Of a stretch of DNA of 44,806 bases, positions 11,258 through 20,418 are shown piece after piece. Numbering within the stretch: the stretch's first letter is position 1; each line of letters begins with the position of its first letter. The position numbers and the translations under genes are program-made. Source of the stretch: a virus; IMG/VR virus record IMGVR_UViG_3300030388_001259, positions 1-44,806 of that record, one strand, 5' to 3'. Below the pieces are notes generated by a model. That model searched no databases. It was not told the origin of the DNA and worked only from the letters and a program-made list of their open reading frames with translations.

Positions 11258-13884
11258 ATGCGCAGAAGGTTGGCAGATACAATTTCGCCCCGATAATGCG
11301 TATTTGAGGAATTGCCGACAAGCGCAACGTCTATGAAATCGCCAACTTTAGCCCCGGTCAGAGTGCCGGAATAAACTTGAGTTTCATCGGTCGCCGTGTG
11401 TAGCAATGTGTCGCTGTAAGTGGTGGCTTGAGTGAACACGGTGGGTCCAGCACTTTCACCTGTAGCCAGCCAATCTGTGCCCAGCGTGTTAGACGTGCCA
11501 TTGGTCATGCGTATCCAGCTTTCCGGCTGTCCTGCCGTCCCCGCAAGTCTGTTGCGAACGACCGTCCCTTTCAGCCAATAACCGCCAGAAGGTAGGGCGT
11601 CGGAGTCCGTGACATTCTTTGCACCTTCGCGGGCGATTTGCATGTCGCCGACTTTTGCCGTCTGGTCTGCCCATGTTCCATTTTGCTTAGACCCGATAAT
11701 ACGTGCGTTTGTATAGTCGCAATCACCGCCATGACGCCAAGCCCGCGTCCAGTTCGCGTTTGCAGGGATGTCGTGGGACAGGTCAGTCCCCACCAGACTT
11801 GCCGAAATAGGCGTGAGGTCAACAAGGGGGATTGGCCTCTCAACCACCACCCCAAACCTTGTACTGTAATAGGCGGTTTTTGGATTGGTCAGACGGCCTT
11901 TAATTTTGCTTTCTGTGACTAGGCCAAGCAAATTCCCATACCTGCTGATATCATCAATATCAAAATCTACATTCAGGTTCTTAGAAATTCTATTGAGTGT
12001 GGATACACCAGTCCCAAAGTCTGCAACCTGTGATTTTTTACCGCGCCCCTTGATGTAAATATCTTCGCACCCATTACGAATACCAAGTGTTAGGCCGTAA
12101 GCCTGCGTAAACTCAACATCAAGGAACCCGATTGACACGTTACGGGCACCCTCAATCAAGCAACCATAACGATTTGTCTGAGTGAGGTTTCCATTACCGT
12201 CATTAATGTTTGCAGGGATGTGGTTAACGATCCGAGCATAACCAATATGAATGTTTGCATCAAACACCTCAGGCTCAAGTGTAGTGTGTCCTGTGGTGTC
12301 GTAGCGAGAGCCATAAATTTGCAACGGGCTTCCGCCAATACCCTCAATGTCAACATAACCAACCGTAACATTGCGGACCTTCTGCCCAGAATAGTTTGGC
12401 TCGAAGTCCAACCCTCCCGGCTGGATGCCGCTGCCAACAAAACCGCCGATGTTACGCGAAACGAAACGATTAATCCTGCCATATTCGCACGATATTACAG
12501 TGACCATGTTGCGGCCATCATAGGCAGAGTTTTCGCCTATTACATCGCCAAGGTCAAAGCTGGGGTCAGCGGAAAGAGTGTTGAAGTTCTCTTGCGTGAT
12601 GTAGCAACCATCACCCCGCAATTCCTTGAAGTTAAGTAAGTCAGACCGGAGGTATCCACCAGCCTGTGTAATCATAATGGTTTGTTCACGGTCTTGCTGG
12701 TTCAGCCGATCACCGTTAAAGTTGCCGTTTACAGTAAAGTCACAACCTTTTGCCTCAATACCTGTCCAAACAAGGCCAGAGCCATTATTAGCGTTTACGG
12801 TTGAAGCAGGCGCTAGTTTGAACTCGCCTTCCACCAGCAGGTCAGTGCCGTCCCATGACGACCCGTTAAGGTAAATACCAGCCGCACAAAGCGTTTTACC
12901 CGCCGGAATTAATATTTTCCGACCTTTCAACTTATCGAACGCCGCCTGCGCTGCCGCGCTCTCATCTGTGCCGTCCAGCTTTAGCCCCATAGCGTCAAGG
13001 CTAACGCGTCCCCGGTCGCTAACGTCCATAAAGACGTTGCCCAGCGACTTCACATTCCCAGACGTGTTTACAGCTAGATTTATGGACTTCTTACCGTCTT
13101 TATAGACAGCTTCCACAGTCGCACTAGACCCATGCACCGACCGCAGAAAAGCAATAGGGCGGGTGTCTTGCGCAAAGGTGCAGTCAGGCTGTTCTAGCGA
13201 CGTGCTGACAAGCTGGAACGCCGCGCCGGTCTTGACGGTCGGGCTGGCGGTGTATGTGCCAAGCGGCTTGTATATCCACTCGCGGCCCGCAACCTGCGCC
13301 CGCTGGTTTGCCACTACGTCCGTCGCGGCCAGCATGGCGGCTTCGGTTAGGAATGGGCGAATGTCTGCGGCCTTGAGAATCAGCGAGCCTTTGCCGATCT
13401 GCCAGTTGCCCGCATAGACCGATGTAGACGGCGCGGCCTTAATCGCGGTGATGGTATCCTCAATGACAAACGACTTGCCACCAACCGTGCCAGCGACAGA
13501 CACGCGAAAGGCGTCTTTCGCCTGCACTGCCCGCGTCACGCCGCCAATGTTGACCGTAGACGGGAAAGCGCCGGAGGATGCGTCGAACTCGCCAACGATA
13601 TTGGATGCGCTAACAGACGTGGCGACATTGATCGCGTTTTGATCGCCAGCAACGCGGGCGTCGGCCTCCGCATTATCTGCCGAGATGCGTTGCGCTGTCT
13701 CTGTCGTGATCTTGGTATTGAGCAGGCTACCGGCTTCGGTTTCCAACTGGATCGCAGTTGCCCAATCGCGCAGGTCTTTCTTCGTCGGCGCATACGCACC
13801 AGACGCAGGGTCGCCAATCGGCAGCGGGTTGGCATTGTTCCACTTATTGAAGTCGCGCATTAGCTCGTTAATTTCATTTGCCAT
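11182..13884 (-). CDS. Tailspike / tail fibre with beta-helix domain
   Basis: 900 aa. The N-terminus (MANEINELMRDFNKWNNANP) and the helical stretch at about 45-95 should attach it to the tail tip. From about residue 295 a right-handed beta-helix begins with the typical pectate-lyase-like opening (LKLDGTDESAAAQAAFDKL, then ILIPAGKTL), followed by many Asn/Gly-rich turns to about residue 680. The last 150 residues may be a receptor-binding or trimerisation domain. Such spikes bind and often degrade capsule or O-antigen. The start follows the tail-tip gene without a gap. Pairing with an adjacent O-acyltransferase fits a polysaccharide receptor. Confidence 0.85.
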   Translation of the reverse strand: MANEINELMRDFNKWNNANPLPIGDPASGAYAPTKKDLRDWATAIQLETEAGSLLNTKITTETAQRISADNAEADARVAGDQNAINVATSVSASNIVGEFDASSGAFPSTVNIGGVTRAVQAKDAFRVSVAGTVGGKSFVIEDTITAIKAAPSTSVYAGNWQIGKGSLILKAADIRPFLTEAAMLAATDVVANQRAQVAGREWIYKPLGTYTASPTVKTGAAFQLVSTSLEQPDCTFAQDTRPIAFLRSVHGSSATVEAVYKDGKKSINLAVNTSGNVKSLGNVFMDVSDRGRVSLDAMGLKLDGTDESAAAQAAFDKLKGRKILIPAGKTLCAAGIYLNGSSWDGTDLLVEGEFKLAPASTVNANNGSGLVWTGIEAKGCDFTVNGNFNGDRLNQQDREQTIMITQAGGYLRSDLLNFKELRGDGCYITQENFNTLSADPSFDLGDVIGENSAYDGRNMVTVISCEYGRINRFVSRNIGGFVGSGIQPGGLDFEPNYSGQKVRNVTVGYVDIEGIGGSPLQIYGSRYDTTGHTTLEPEVFDANIHIGYARIVNHIPANINDGNGNLTQTNRYGCLIEGARNVSIGFLDVEFTQAYGLTLGIRNGCEDIYIKGRGKKSQVADFGTGVSTLNRISKNLNVDFDIDDISRYGNLLGLVTESKIKGRLTNPKTAYYSTRFGVVVERPIPLVDLTPISASLVGTDLSHDIPANANWTRAWRHGGDCDYTNARIIGSKQNGTWADQTAKVGDMQIAREGAKNVTDSDALPSGGYWLKGTVVRNRLAGTAGQPESWIRMTNGTSNTLGTDWLATGESAGPTVFTQATTYSDTLLHTATDETQVYSGTLTGAKVGDFIDVALVGNSSNTHYRGEIVSANLLRIYGICRGGTDVTLSNPSFKVRWQLG

Positions 13885-15666
13885 TTACGGGGCCTCCGGG
13901 TCAATGATTGTAATGGATGAAGGCGCGGAATAGACGCCGCCTTTGTATTTGACGCGCACGTCGTAGGTGCTGCCGATGGTGCGGCCTACGCTTTCGGCGT
14001 CTAGGTCAGTCTCGACCATGCCGGACCATGACCCGCTTGGTGACTTGCGGATCTGGGCGACAAACACGAGATCGGGCCGGTTGATGTCCGTGATGGTCAC
14101 GCGAACGCCTTGCCCGCCGCCCGCCTCGAATTGCGCTAGTTCCAGAATGATCGGAACAGGCGTGCCTTCTGCTTCTAGGATTGCCGGGGCGATAGGCGCG
14201 TCACCTTCTTCGGTCAGCGCGTTCCAATCGTTCCACGCGGGATCAATGCCTGCCAATTCCATCTGGCAGCGCCATTGCAGCACGCCGTCGCCCATGTCCT
14301 CTGCGTAGGTGTTATGCGATATGACCTCGCACGCCTCGTCAAAGCCCATATCATCGTTCTGCACGCGGATGACGTGATAGCCTTCGCCGCGTGGAAAGCG
14401 GGCCTTGATGCCGACAAGGTTTGTCGTGATCGACAGCGTAAACGGGCGGTTCTTGCGGGCGAGTTCCAGCTTCATCAGCCGCCGCATTTGCGCGTGTTCC
14501 GGCACCATATCAGCTTGGAAGTCGATGCTGCGCTCTGGCTGCGTTGCCAGTGCCGCCGTATCCTCCCACGGGTCCGCTTCGGTGTCCTGGTAGGAATGTG
14601 CGGCGCTGGTATAGATGCCCCGCACCACGTTGGAGGCGTCCAGCTTTTCGGTGCCTTCGATCAGCACGAACTTGAAGATATCGTCGCCTGTAATCGTCAC
14701 GTCAGGGGCAACGTATTTGCCGCCCATAATGCCGACCTTGCCCTCTGGCGTCTGGTAGACCTGTGCGCTGCACGTTGCCAGCATCCGCGCCAGCACCGAC
14801 TTAGGGTCATCGGTCAGGCTGACGACGCCCCACAGGCGATAGCGCGGCGATGTGCCGCCCGCGCGTAGGGTCATCGGCTCGTCACATAGGTCCGCGAAGT
14901 CCGACCAGATGTCTGCGTCAAAGTCAGACCGCAAGACATTCCAACCGTCTGCATCGTCTATATATGAACCGATGCAGAGGCCCGCGTTGTCGCTGTAGTC
15001 CGTGGTGCCAGTGCGGAAGTCGTAAACCCGTGCGCCGCGTGCCTCCATTTGCACATCGGTGCTCGGCCCCTTGGGGAAAATCTTGCCATATTCCTCTGGC
15101 CCAGATGCACGGAACTTCGCAGACATGGTTGCCTGCCCCTCCAACGCGTGTGCTTCGGTCCATAGCGTTGGGAAAATTTCACGAAACTCGGCATAGTCGC
15201 CGCCATCGCCGGACCCGTCGCGCCAGCCCAGAATGATATCGCTTAGGTCGAAAATGCCGCCGATGTTGTCGTTGTAATACGGCGCATCCATGACAAACCC
15301 GTCAGGGTTGACCGTTACCGGCGCACCGTCGATCCAGAAGCCGATTAGCCCATCAATGCGCCCATGGTTCGTGACGATGATCTGATAGAGGCGATTTTCG
15401 GTCACTTCCCAGAAGGCCCGCGTGCCGCCTAGAAGCGCTTGCCCATATAGCTTTGTGCGAGGCCCGGTCGCTTGGCTGATGGTGGCCTGAATTTGCTGCT
15501 TGGGAATGCTAGGGCGTGGCGTTAGCGCGTTCAGCACCAGCGATACCACAGCAGCTTGCGCAAGGTTTGCGGCACCAACGCCGATTGCGACGGCTGCGTT
15601 CAGAGATAGACCAAGACCTAGCGCAGCCTGACCGACCGCCAGACCGATGTATGTAAAAACTGCCAT
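13885..15666 (-). CDS. Tail-tip hub / host-specificity (J-like) protein
   Basis: 593 aa. The first 45 residues are hydrophobic and alanine/glycine-rich (VGQAALGLGLSLNAAVAIGV), typical of the central tail-tip protein in this group. A body with TGPRTKLYGQALLGGTRAFW, a central hub-like region (LTDDPKSVLARMLATCSAQV, PEGKVGIMGGKYV) and a final fibronectin-like beta domain (about 495-593, VPIILELAQFEAGGGQGVRV) follow. It lies between the small tail-tip proteins and the tailspike, the position of lambda J or gene transfer agent orf15. It should form the tip of the tail and bind or carry the spike. Confidence 0.8.
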   Translation of the reverse strand: MAVFTYIGLAVGQAALGLGLSLNAAVAIGVGAANLAQAAVVSLVLNALTPRPSIPKQQIQATISQATGPRTKLYGQALLGGTRAFWEVTENRLYQIIVTNHGRIDGLIGFWIDGAPVTVNPDGFVMDAPYYNDNIGGIFDLSDIILGWRDGSGDGGDYAEFREIFPTLWTEAHALEGQATMSAKFRASGPEEYGKIFPKGPSTDVQMEARGARVYDFRTGTTDYSDNAGLCIGSYIDDADGWNVLRSDFDADIWSDFADLCDEPMTLRAGGTSPRYRLWGVVSLTDDPKSVLARMLATCSAQVYQTPEGKVGIMGGKYVAPDVTITGDDIFKFVLIEGTEKLDASNVVRGIYTSAAHSYQDTEADPWEDTAALATQPERSIDFQADMVPEHAQMRRLMKLELARKNRPFTLSITTNLVGIKARFPRGEGYHVIRVQNDDMGFDEACEVISHNTYAEDMGDGVLQWRCQMELAGIDPAWNDWNALTEEGDAPIAPAILEAEGTPVPIILELAQFEAGGGQGVRVTITDINRPDLVFVAQIRKSPSGSWSGMVETDLDAESVGRTIGSTYDVRVKYKGGVYSAPSSITIIDPEAP

Positions 15667-16077
15667 TTACCGGAACCACGCCAATTCTGCGGGCTTGTAG
15701 CGCCGCCGCTCAAGTATCGTCCCGACGCCGCCGGGGATTGCCGCTGTGGACATTTTCACGCCCACGCAGCCTATGTCTTTCGCCCACGCCTCGAAGGCGT
15801 CCAGCAGGCGCAGGCCAGACCGATCGGTCGCAAACCAGCCGTGTTCAATCGCTACGGGGTCGGGGTTGATGATCGTGCTGCTGACCTCGCCAGCGATAAA
15901 GCCGCCTGCGCTGACGTAGACGACGCCAGAGGGGCTGTGCATGAGCCGCAGCACCTGTGCGCCCGTATGCGCAGGATCGACGCGCTGCGGGCCTCCTATG
16001 GCCTCTGCCAGCGCCATAGTGAGCCGGACAACGTGCGAAACGTCCTGCCCGTCCCGCGCCAGCCTTACACGGTCCAT
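15667..16077 (-). CDS. GNAT-like acetyltransferase-fold protein in tail-tip cluster
   Basis: 136 aa from the ATG at 16077 (a GTG at 16119 is the longer alternative). It reads as a GNAT fold: MDRVRLARDGQDVSHVVRLT as beta1-alpha1, VYVSAGGFIAGEV as the central strands, DRSGLRLLDAFEAWAKDIGC as the cofactor-loop helix, VKMSTA and a final ERRRYKPAELAWFR resembling the usual LYERLGY-type ending. The usual Q/RxxGxG/A loop is degenerate (ATDRSG). It occupies the slot where related tail clusters encode an NlpC/P60 tail-tip peptidase. Catalysis, or a structural role of the fold, is open. Confidence 0.6.
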   Translation of the reverse strand: MDRVRLARDGQDVSHVVRLTMALAEAIGGPQRVDPAHTGAQVLRLMHSPSGVVYVSAGGFIAGEVSSTIINPDPVAIEHGWFATDRSGLRLLDAFEAWAKDIGCVGVKMSTAAIPGGVGTILERRRYKPAELAWFR

Positions 16078-16676
16078 GTCGGGCTGTAGCTGCTGGCGTA
16101 GATCGGCATCCGGCTGCACCCCAAGTCGCCGGGATAGCGGCGCTGCTGGTCGCTATCCGTCCAACGGCCATTTGCCGGGGCGTTGCGGTTGGTGAAAAGT
16201 CCGTATGTCGTCAGCTCAATGCTGCGCCGATAGTTGGCATCGCCGTCACGTTCGGCGCTGTAGGCCATGCGGTCCATCTTGCCGCTGTAGACCGCAAACG
16301 CTGGCATCAATGGCGACCAAGGCTGCACGTCGGTATCGTCTGGCGTTACGTCGAAAAACTGCTGATAGATGATGATCTGCCGATCCTGCACGCGGGTTTT
16401 AGACGCCCGCGCAAGTTCCTGCATTTCTGCCGTCGCGCCTTGCAATGTGAGAGTGACGCTTTCCGCCGTGGCCGATGTAGACGCGGGGATTTCGGACACG
16501 CCGATTAGATCGCCAACGCCCTGCCATGTGTGGCCCTCGGCCTCTAGGTTGCCCCAGCCCGTCCAGACCCGGCGCGGTGCGTCCAGAAAGTCCATGAAGA
16601 TCAGGTAATCCGCCGCGATCCGTGCGCTGCGCAGCTTATCGTTCGAGATTGCTATGATGTCGTCGCGGACAGTCAT
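16065..16676 (-). CDS. Putative tail-tip / baseplate hub protein
   Basis: 203 aa starting MTVRDDIIAISNDKLRSARI. The protein is beta-rich, with TAESVTLTLQGATAEMQELA in the centre and a C-terminal segment RWTDSDQQRRYPGDLGCSRM, a pattern seen in tail-tip proteins of many siphoviruses. Its order (tape measure, distal tail, this protein, GNAT-like, J-like) matches the gene transfer agent orf12-orf15 arrangement, where this slot holds a hub protein. It meets the upstream gene at 16676 and overlaps the next gene by 13 nt. Function is assigned mainly by position. Confidence 0.65.
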   Translation of the reverse strand: MTVRDDIIAISNDKLRSARIAADYLIFMDFLDAPRRVWTGWGNLEAEGHTWQGVGDLIGVSEIPASTSATAESVTLTLQGATAEMQELARASKTRVQDRQIIIYQQFFDVTPDDTDVQPWSPLMPAFAVYSGKMDRMAYSAERDGDANYRRSIELTTYGLFTNRNAPANGRWTDSDQQRRYPGDLGCSRMPIYASSYSPTWTV

Positions 16677-17350
16677 TAAATCACCTCGCGGAAATTGACC
16701 GTGATCGACTGGACCGGCGACGTGTCGAAGCTGACGACGCCGTCGCTTTCAGTCTCAAACCGCATCCGACAAACGGGGCGGTCCAGAATAACCTGCGTGT
16801 TGTTCGCATATGCTTGGCGCAGAAGCGGTTGCACGCGCACATCTGCCGTGCCGTCGCCGCGATCCACCACGCTCATCACGTCGTGGCAGCGTTCGCCCAG
16901 CCCGATGCGGTGACCGGGGCGCAGGCCGATGGTGTTGTCATAGGACACGCGGAACGCGCTATCACGCAGCGCCGCAGCGCCTTCTAGGCGGGCGTGGACG
17001 GTGTCAGTCTGCGCAAAGCCCGTGTTGTCGCCAAAACCCAGCGGAGGCACGCTGACGGCCTCCTTGCGGGACAGGCCGCGCCCTTGCCCATCGCGGGGCA
17101 GATAGCGCGACCATGCAGGCACCAGCGTTTCGCCAAGGACGCCTTGCATCTGCGCCACGAACCCTTGCCATGCGAGAAAGCCCTCCTCGCCGCGAATTAG
17201 AAACGTAGCCTCGGCCTTCCAGTGCGCCGAATTGCTGGCAACGCGGGTTGTCGCACCGGACAAGCCAACACCGCCCGATGCCGACCGTCCGACCAGTTCA
17301 AAGCGGACGGACTGGAACAGCGCTTGATGCGGGAAAGTTGCAAAGATCAT
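16676..17350 (-). CDS. Putative distal tail (Dit-like) protein
   Basis: 224 aa, starting MIFATFPHQALFQSVRFELV immediately after the tape measure gene (4-nt overlap). The sequence is beta-rich throughout, with RVSYDNTIGLRPGHRIGLGE in the second half and the ending SPVQSITVNFREVI. The first gene after the tape measure normally encodes the distal tail protein that closes the tube and starts the tip. No specific domain is recognised, so the name rests on position and composition. Confidence 0.62.
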   Translation of the reverse strand: MIFATFPHQALFQSVRFELVGRSASGGVGLSGATTRVASNSAHWKAEATFLIRGEEGFLAWQGFVAQMQGVLGETLVPAWSRYLPRDGQGRGLSRKEAVSVPPLGFGDNTGFAQTDTVHARLEGAAALRDSAFRVSYDNTIGLRPGHRIGLGERCHDVMSVVDRGDGTADVRVQPLLRQAYANNTQVILDRPVCRMRFETESDGVVSFDTSPVQSITVNFREVI

Positions 17351-20088
17351 CCGGACACCTTCGTATGACGCTGCACGATACCCGGCACGTCCTTGCGCAC
17401 TTGCGCCATGCCTTGCTGCACGCCTTGCGCGACTAGTTGGCGGATCTGGGCGTCACCGCTTGCGCCAACGATGTTGACGGTCTGCGTGACGGATTGGGTA
17501 TTGCCTAAAGTCTGACCTTTAGTGTGGTCAATCACGGTTTCGTTCGGGTGTAATAGTGCTGTGAACCCGCCCTTGCCGTCCAAGCCGCCAGTCCTAGAAC
17601 CGCTGCCAGTCGATCCGCCGCCGTCAAATGATAGAAACCGTGATGCGCCAGCTAGGAACCCACCGGGGTTCGCCGTGGCCTGCATTGCAAGCCCGCCGCT
17701 AATCTGGTCGAGACCCTTCATAAGAAGCCGCTGCGCGATGATTTGCAGCAGCACCTCAAGCAAGTTGTCTCCATTCATTGCCGCCTCATAGAGCGACTCT
17801 GCAATGCCTTGGAAACCGTCCTTGAGTTCGTCAAAGCGTTCGCTGTCAATCAGCGCCTCGTCTATGTCGAGAAAGGCTTGCGTCAATTCTTCGCGTGCCA
17901 GTTCGATAGCCCGCGCCGCCTGTTCCGTGGTGATCTGGCCACGCGCCAGCGCCTCTGTGACGGACTTCTGCGCCTCGTCAAATTTCTGCGTTGCAGCAAT
18001 GGCTGGATCAAGCGAACCAATCAGGCTGTCATAGGACTTCTGGCTTTGCTCAACTGCGCGGGCTTCGTCCTTTGCCGCCTTTTCCGCCTCGCGCTTGGCC
18101 TCTGCCTGTGCGCGGGTGGCTTCGGTCGCAAGGGTAGGGTCAACACGGTCGATAGACTGCGCGCCTAATGCTGTGCCGATCAGGTCAGGGCTGACGTCGT
18201 TAAGCCCCTGCCACTCGTTGCGCATCCCGTTGGTGCCTTGGCCCATGCGGCGGCGCACAAGTTGCTCTGCCATGCGGTCCTGCATTTCAGGGCTGTAAAG
18301 TTCGTTGCCGGACAGGTCCAACTCCGACATCAGGTCGCGCATGGTGTTGCCGACGATCTGATAGCGGCCAAGGGCTGACGATCCGCCGCCTGCGTAGGTT
18401 GCGCGGTTTTCCGGTGTCCGCATCTTGTCGCCAAGCGCCAGCACTTCGTTCAGCGACATATTGACGAGGTTTTGCGGCCCGTTCGTCCATTTGCCATAGT
18501 CGAGCGTGGCGTTGTAATCGCCGTGCCCTGCCGTGCCTTCCGCAACGGCGATCAGGTCTAGGATGCCCTTTTGTGCCGCCTCATAAAGGCGTTCATTGCG
18601 GGCTGCGTCAGGAAAGGCGCTGTTATAGCTGCGATCAAAGCCAGTACCTCCCATTGCACGGGGATCGCCGCCCCGGCCACCGCCAATAGAATAGATTTGA
18701 CGCGCTGCCTGCAAGGATATGCCCATATCCTCTGCAAGCTGCGCGGCACGGTTCGCCGCCGCGTCAATTCCGCCAACCATATCCGCATCAGCAATTCCGT
18801 TTGCTGCGTCCCATGCGTCGTTCAGTTCGTTCTTAAGTTCTGCGCTGATTTCCTTGCTATCGACCAGCACGCGGAATGCGTCTTGCTCCGCACGGAAGCG
18901 GGCCTGCGTGTCTGTATAGCCCCTTCGGATGTAGCCGTTAATGTCGTCGCGCAGCTTTGCTTCAGCTTGCAGTTTATCAATCATTTCCTGCGCGGACTTG
19001 GTGGCGCGGGTTATCCCGCCGTCCATTTCGTCCGTCGCTTTCTTCTGCTGCAACATAAGATCCAGCGTTGCCGCCAGGTTGTCGATTAATTCCTGTTCCT
19101 CGTCATTGATGCCGCCCGTCACGTTCGCAAGCGCCGTTGCCATCACAAGCATCTTTTGCGTAGATGTGATCTGCTCATCAATGTTGCCGTTTGAATTGGC
19201 CAACGCATCTTGGCCATTCTGGAACTCGGCTGTAAGTGCGCGCGCCTCTGCCCTTGCCTCACGCTGCGCATCCGTGAATGCAAACACCGTGCTAACGTCA
19301 AAGAAGCCTGCAAGTTCTGCGCGTGAATCGCCAGCCCCAGCAGTGCCTAGAAGGTCGGCAAGGCTCTGTGATAGGTTGTCAATCTGGCGTTGCGCGCCTG
19401 CGTTGGCTGTCTCGCGGATAAGCGCCAGCGTCGAACGCATCGTGTCAGCGAACGCGCCATACTTTTCGCGCAGTTCCTCTGTAGACATGCCAGCGTCATC
19501 GGCGGCAGCGCTTTGCGCTTCCATTGCCGTGGCCAGCGAGTCTAGTTGATCCTCTAGATCCTCCGAAGCATCGCCCGCGCCCATCATGTTGGCCACCAAG
19601 GGCAACAGCGCACCAGCGGCAACACCCGCCGCGATGCCGATTGTGCCGAACGATAGGCCGATGTCTGGCAACTGGATCGCAAGTGCGCGTATGAAACCGC
19701 CGCCAGCCATGGCCTGCTGCGATAGCTGGGATAGTTGCATCCCGACTTGCCGCGTCTGGTTCGATGCCATGACGCCATTAAGCGTAGACATGGCCCCAGA
19801 TGTGCCCCGAACAGCGCGTGACGTGTCGTCAAACTCACGCGCAAGGCGGTCCTGAGCCAATGCGGCTTGGCGTGATACAGTATCAGTGCTGGCAATCGCT
19901 TTTGCTGCCGTGCTGTTTGCTGTCGCCGCACCCTTAGCCTTAGCGCCCTGAACCTCTTGGGACTTGCCGAGTGCATCAGTCGCCGCCTTGGCATCTTTGC
20001 CAGTGCGTGCAACGTCACGGTTTGCGCCCTTGACGGTCTCGTGACCCTCGGACGTAAACCGGGCTGTGAGTAGAGCAATATCAGCCAT
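17347..20088 (-). CDS. Tape measure protein with embedded muralytic domain
   Basis: 913 aa from the ATG at 20088 (MADIALLTARFTSEGHETVK), overlapping the chaperone gene by 8 nt. Long helical, alanine- and glutamine-rich regions (20-130 and 180-460) set tail length; a hydrophobic stretch at about 145-170 may enter the membrane. Residues about 505-650 resemble a lysozyme or transglycosylase: ILDLIAVAEGTAGHGDYN with Glu517 as likely acid, and SSALGRYQIVGNTM. This would locally open peptidoglycan during DNA entry. The C-terminus has a second helical region, then GGFTALLHPNETVIDHTKG, typical of tape measure tails. Confidence 0.9.
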   Translation of the reverse strand: MADIALLTARFTSEGHETVKGANRDVARTGKDAKAATDALGKSQEVQGAKAKGAATANSTAAKAIASTDTVSRQAALAQDRLAREFDDTSRAVRGTSGAMSTLNGVMASNQTRQVGMQLSQLSQQAMAGGGFIRALAIQLPDIGLSFGTIGIAAGVAAGALLPLVANMMGAGDASEDLEDQLDSLATAMEAQSAAADDAGMSTEELREKYGAFADTMRSTLALIRETANAGAQRQIDNLSQSLADLLGTAGAGDSRAELAGFFDVSTVFAFTDAQREARAEARALTAEFQNGQDALANSNGNIDEQITSTQKMLVMATALANVTGGINDEEQELIDNLAATLDLMLQQKKATDEMDGGITRATKSAQEMIDKLQAEAKLRDDINGYIRRGYTDTQARFRAEQDAFRVLVDSKEISAELKNELNDAWDAANGIADADMVGGIDAAANRAAQLAEDMGISLQAARQIYSIGGGRGGDPRAMGGTGFDRSYNSAFPDAARNERLYEAAQKGILDLIAVAEGTAGHGDYNATLDYGKWTNGPQNLVNMSLNEVLALGDKMRTPENRATYAGGGSSALGRYQIVGNTMRDLMSELDLSGNELYSPEMQDRMAEQLVRRRMGQGTNGMRNEWQGLNDVSPDLIGTALGAQSIDRVDPTLATEATRAQAEAKREAEKAAKDEARAVEQSQKSYDSLIGSLDPAIAATQKFDEAQKSVTEALARGQITTEQAARAIELAREELTQAFLDIDEALIDSERFDELKDGFQGIAESLYEAAMNGDNLLEVLLQIIAQRLLMKGLDQISGGLAMQATANPGGFLAGASRFLSFDGGGSTGSGSRTGGLDGKGGFTALLHPNETVIDHTKGQTLGNTQSVTQTVNIVGASGDAQIRQLVAQGVQQGMAQVRKDVPGIVQRHTKVSG

Positions 20089-20401
20089 GTGATCCGTCCC
20101 AAGGTGGAATTGCGAAAACGTCACGGCCAAGCGCAAGGCCGTTGATGTAGGCGTCCGACATAGACCGCAGCAAACGCCGCTCTTTCGCTGTCAGACCCTC
20201 ACGCACCCCGAACGCCTCAATCTCGGCGTGGGGCATCGTGGCGGGGCCAAAGCCTGTGCTGTGCGCCCGCCCTAACTCACGCCAGAGGGGCAACATGTAG
20301 GACAGCGGCCCAGCTTGCGGCATGTCGGGGGTCTTGCCTGCGCCGGTCAGTTCTTCCCAGCGGCTTGCGGTGTCTTCACGCTTGGCGTGAAGGTAGCCCA
20401 T
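20081..20401 (-). CDS. Tail assembly chaperone, frameshift (T) part
   Basis: 106 codons can be read from the ATG at 20401, but the frame is open upstream to the heptamer T TTT TTT at 20446-20440. It is best read as the -1 extension of the upstream gene: after slippage translation continues as YESRDRLTTWAAHMGYLHAK. The fused product would be about 246 aa. In lambda-like phages the G and GT proteins guide tail tube assembly around the tape measure. Residues LTAKERRLLRSMSDAYINGL are helical. It sits directly before the tape measure, as expected. Confidence 0.8.
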   Translation of the reverse strand: MGYLHAKREDTASRWEELTGAGKTPDMPQAGPLSYMLPLWRELGRAHSTGFGPATMPHAEIEAFGVREGLTAKERRLLRSMSDAYINGLALGRDVFAIPPWDGSHG

Positions 20402-20418
20402 GTGCGCCGCCCAGGTTG

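Noticed and set aside
13667-13933. Plus-strand reading frames inside the tailspike and tail-tip genes
   Set aside because: They are antisense shadows without ribosome binding sites or domain-like sequence.
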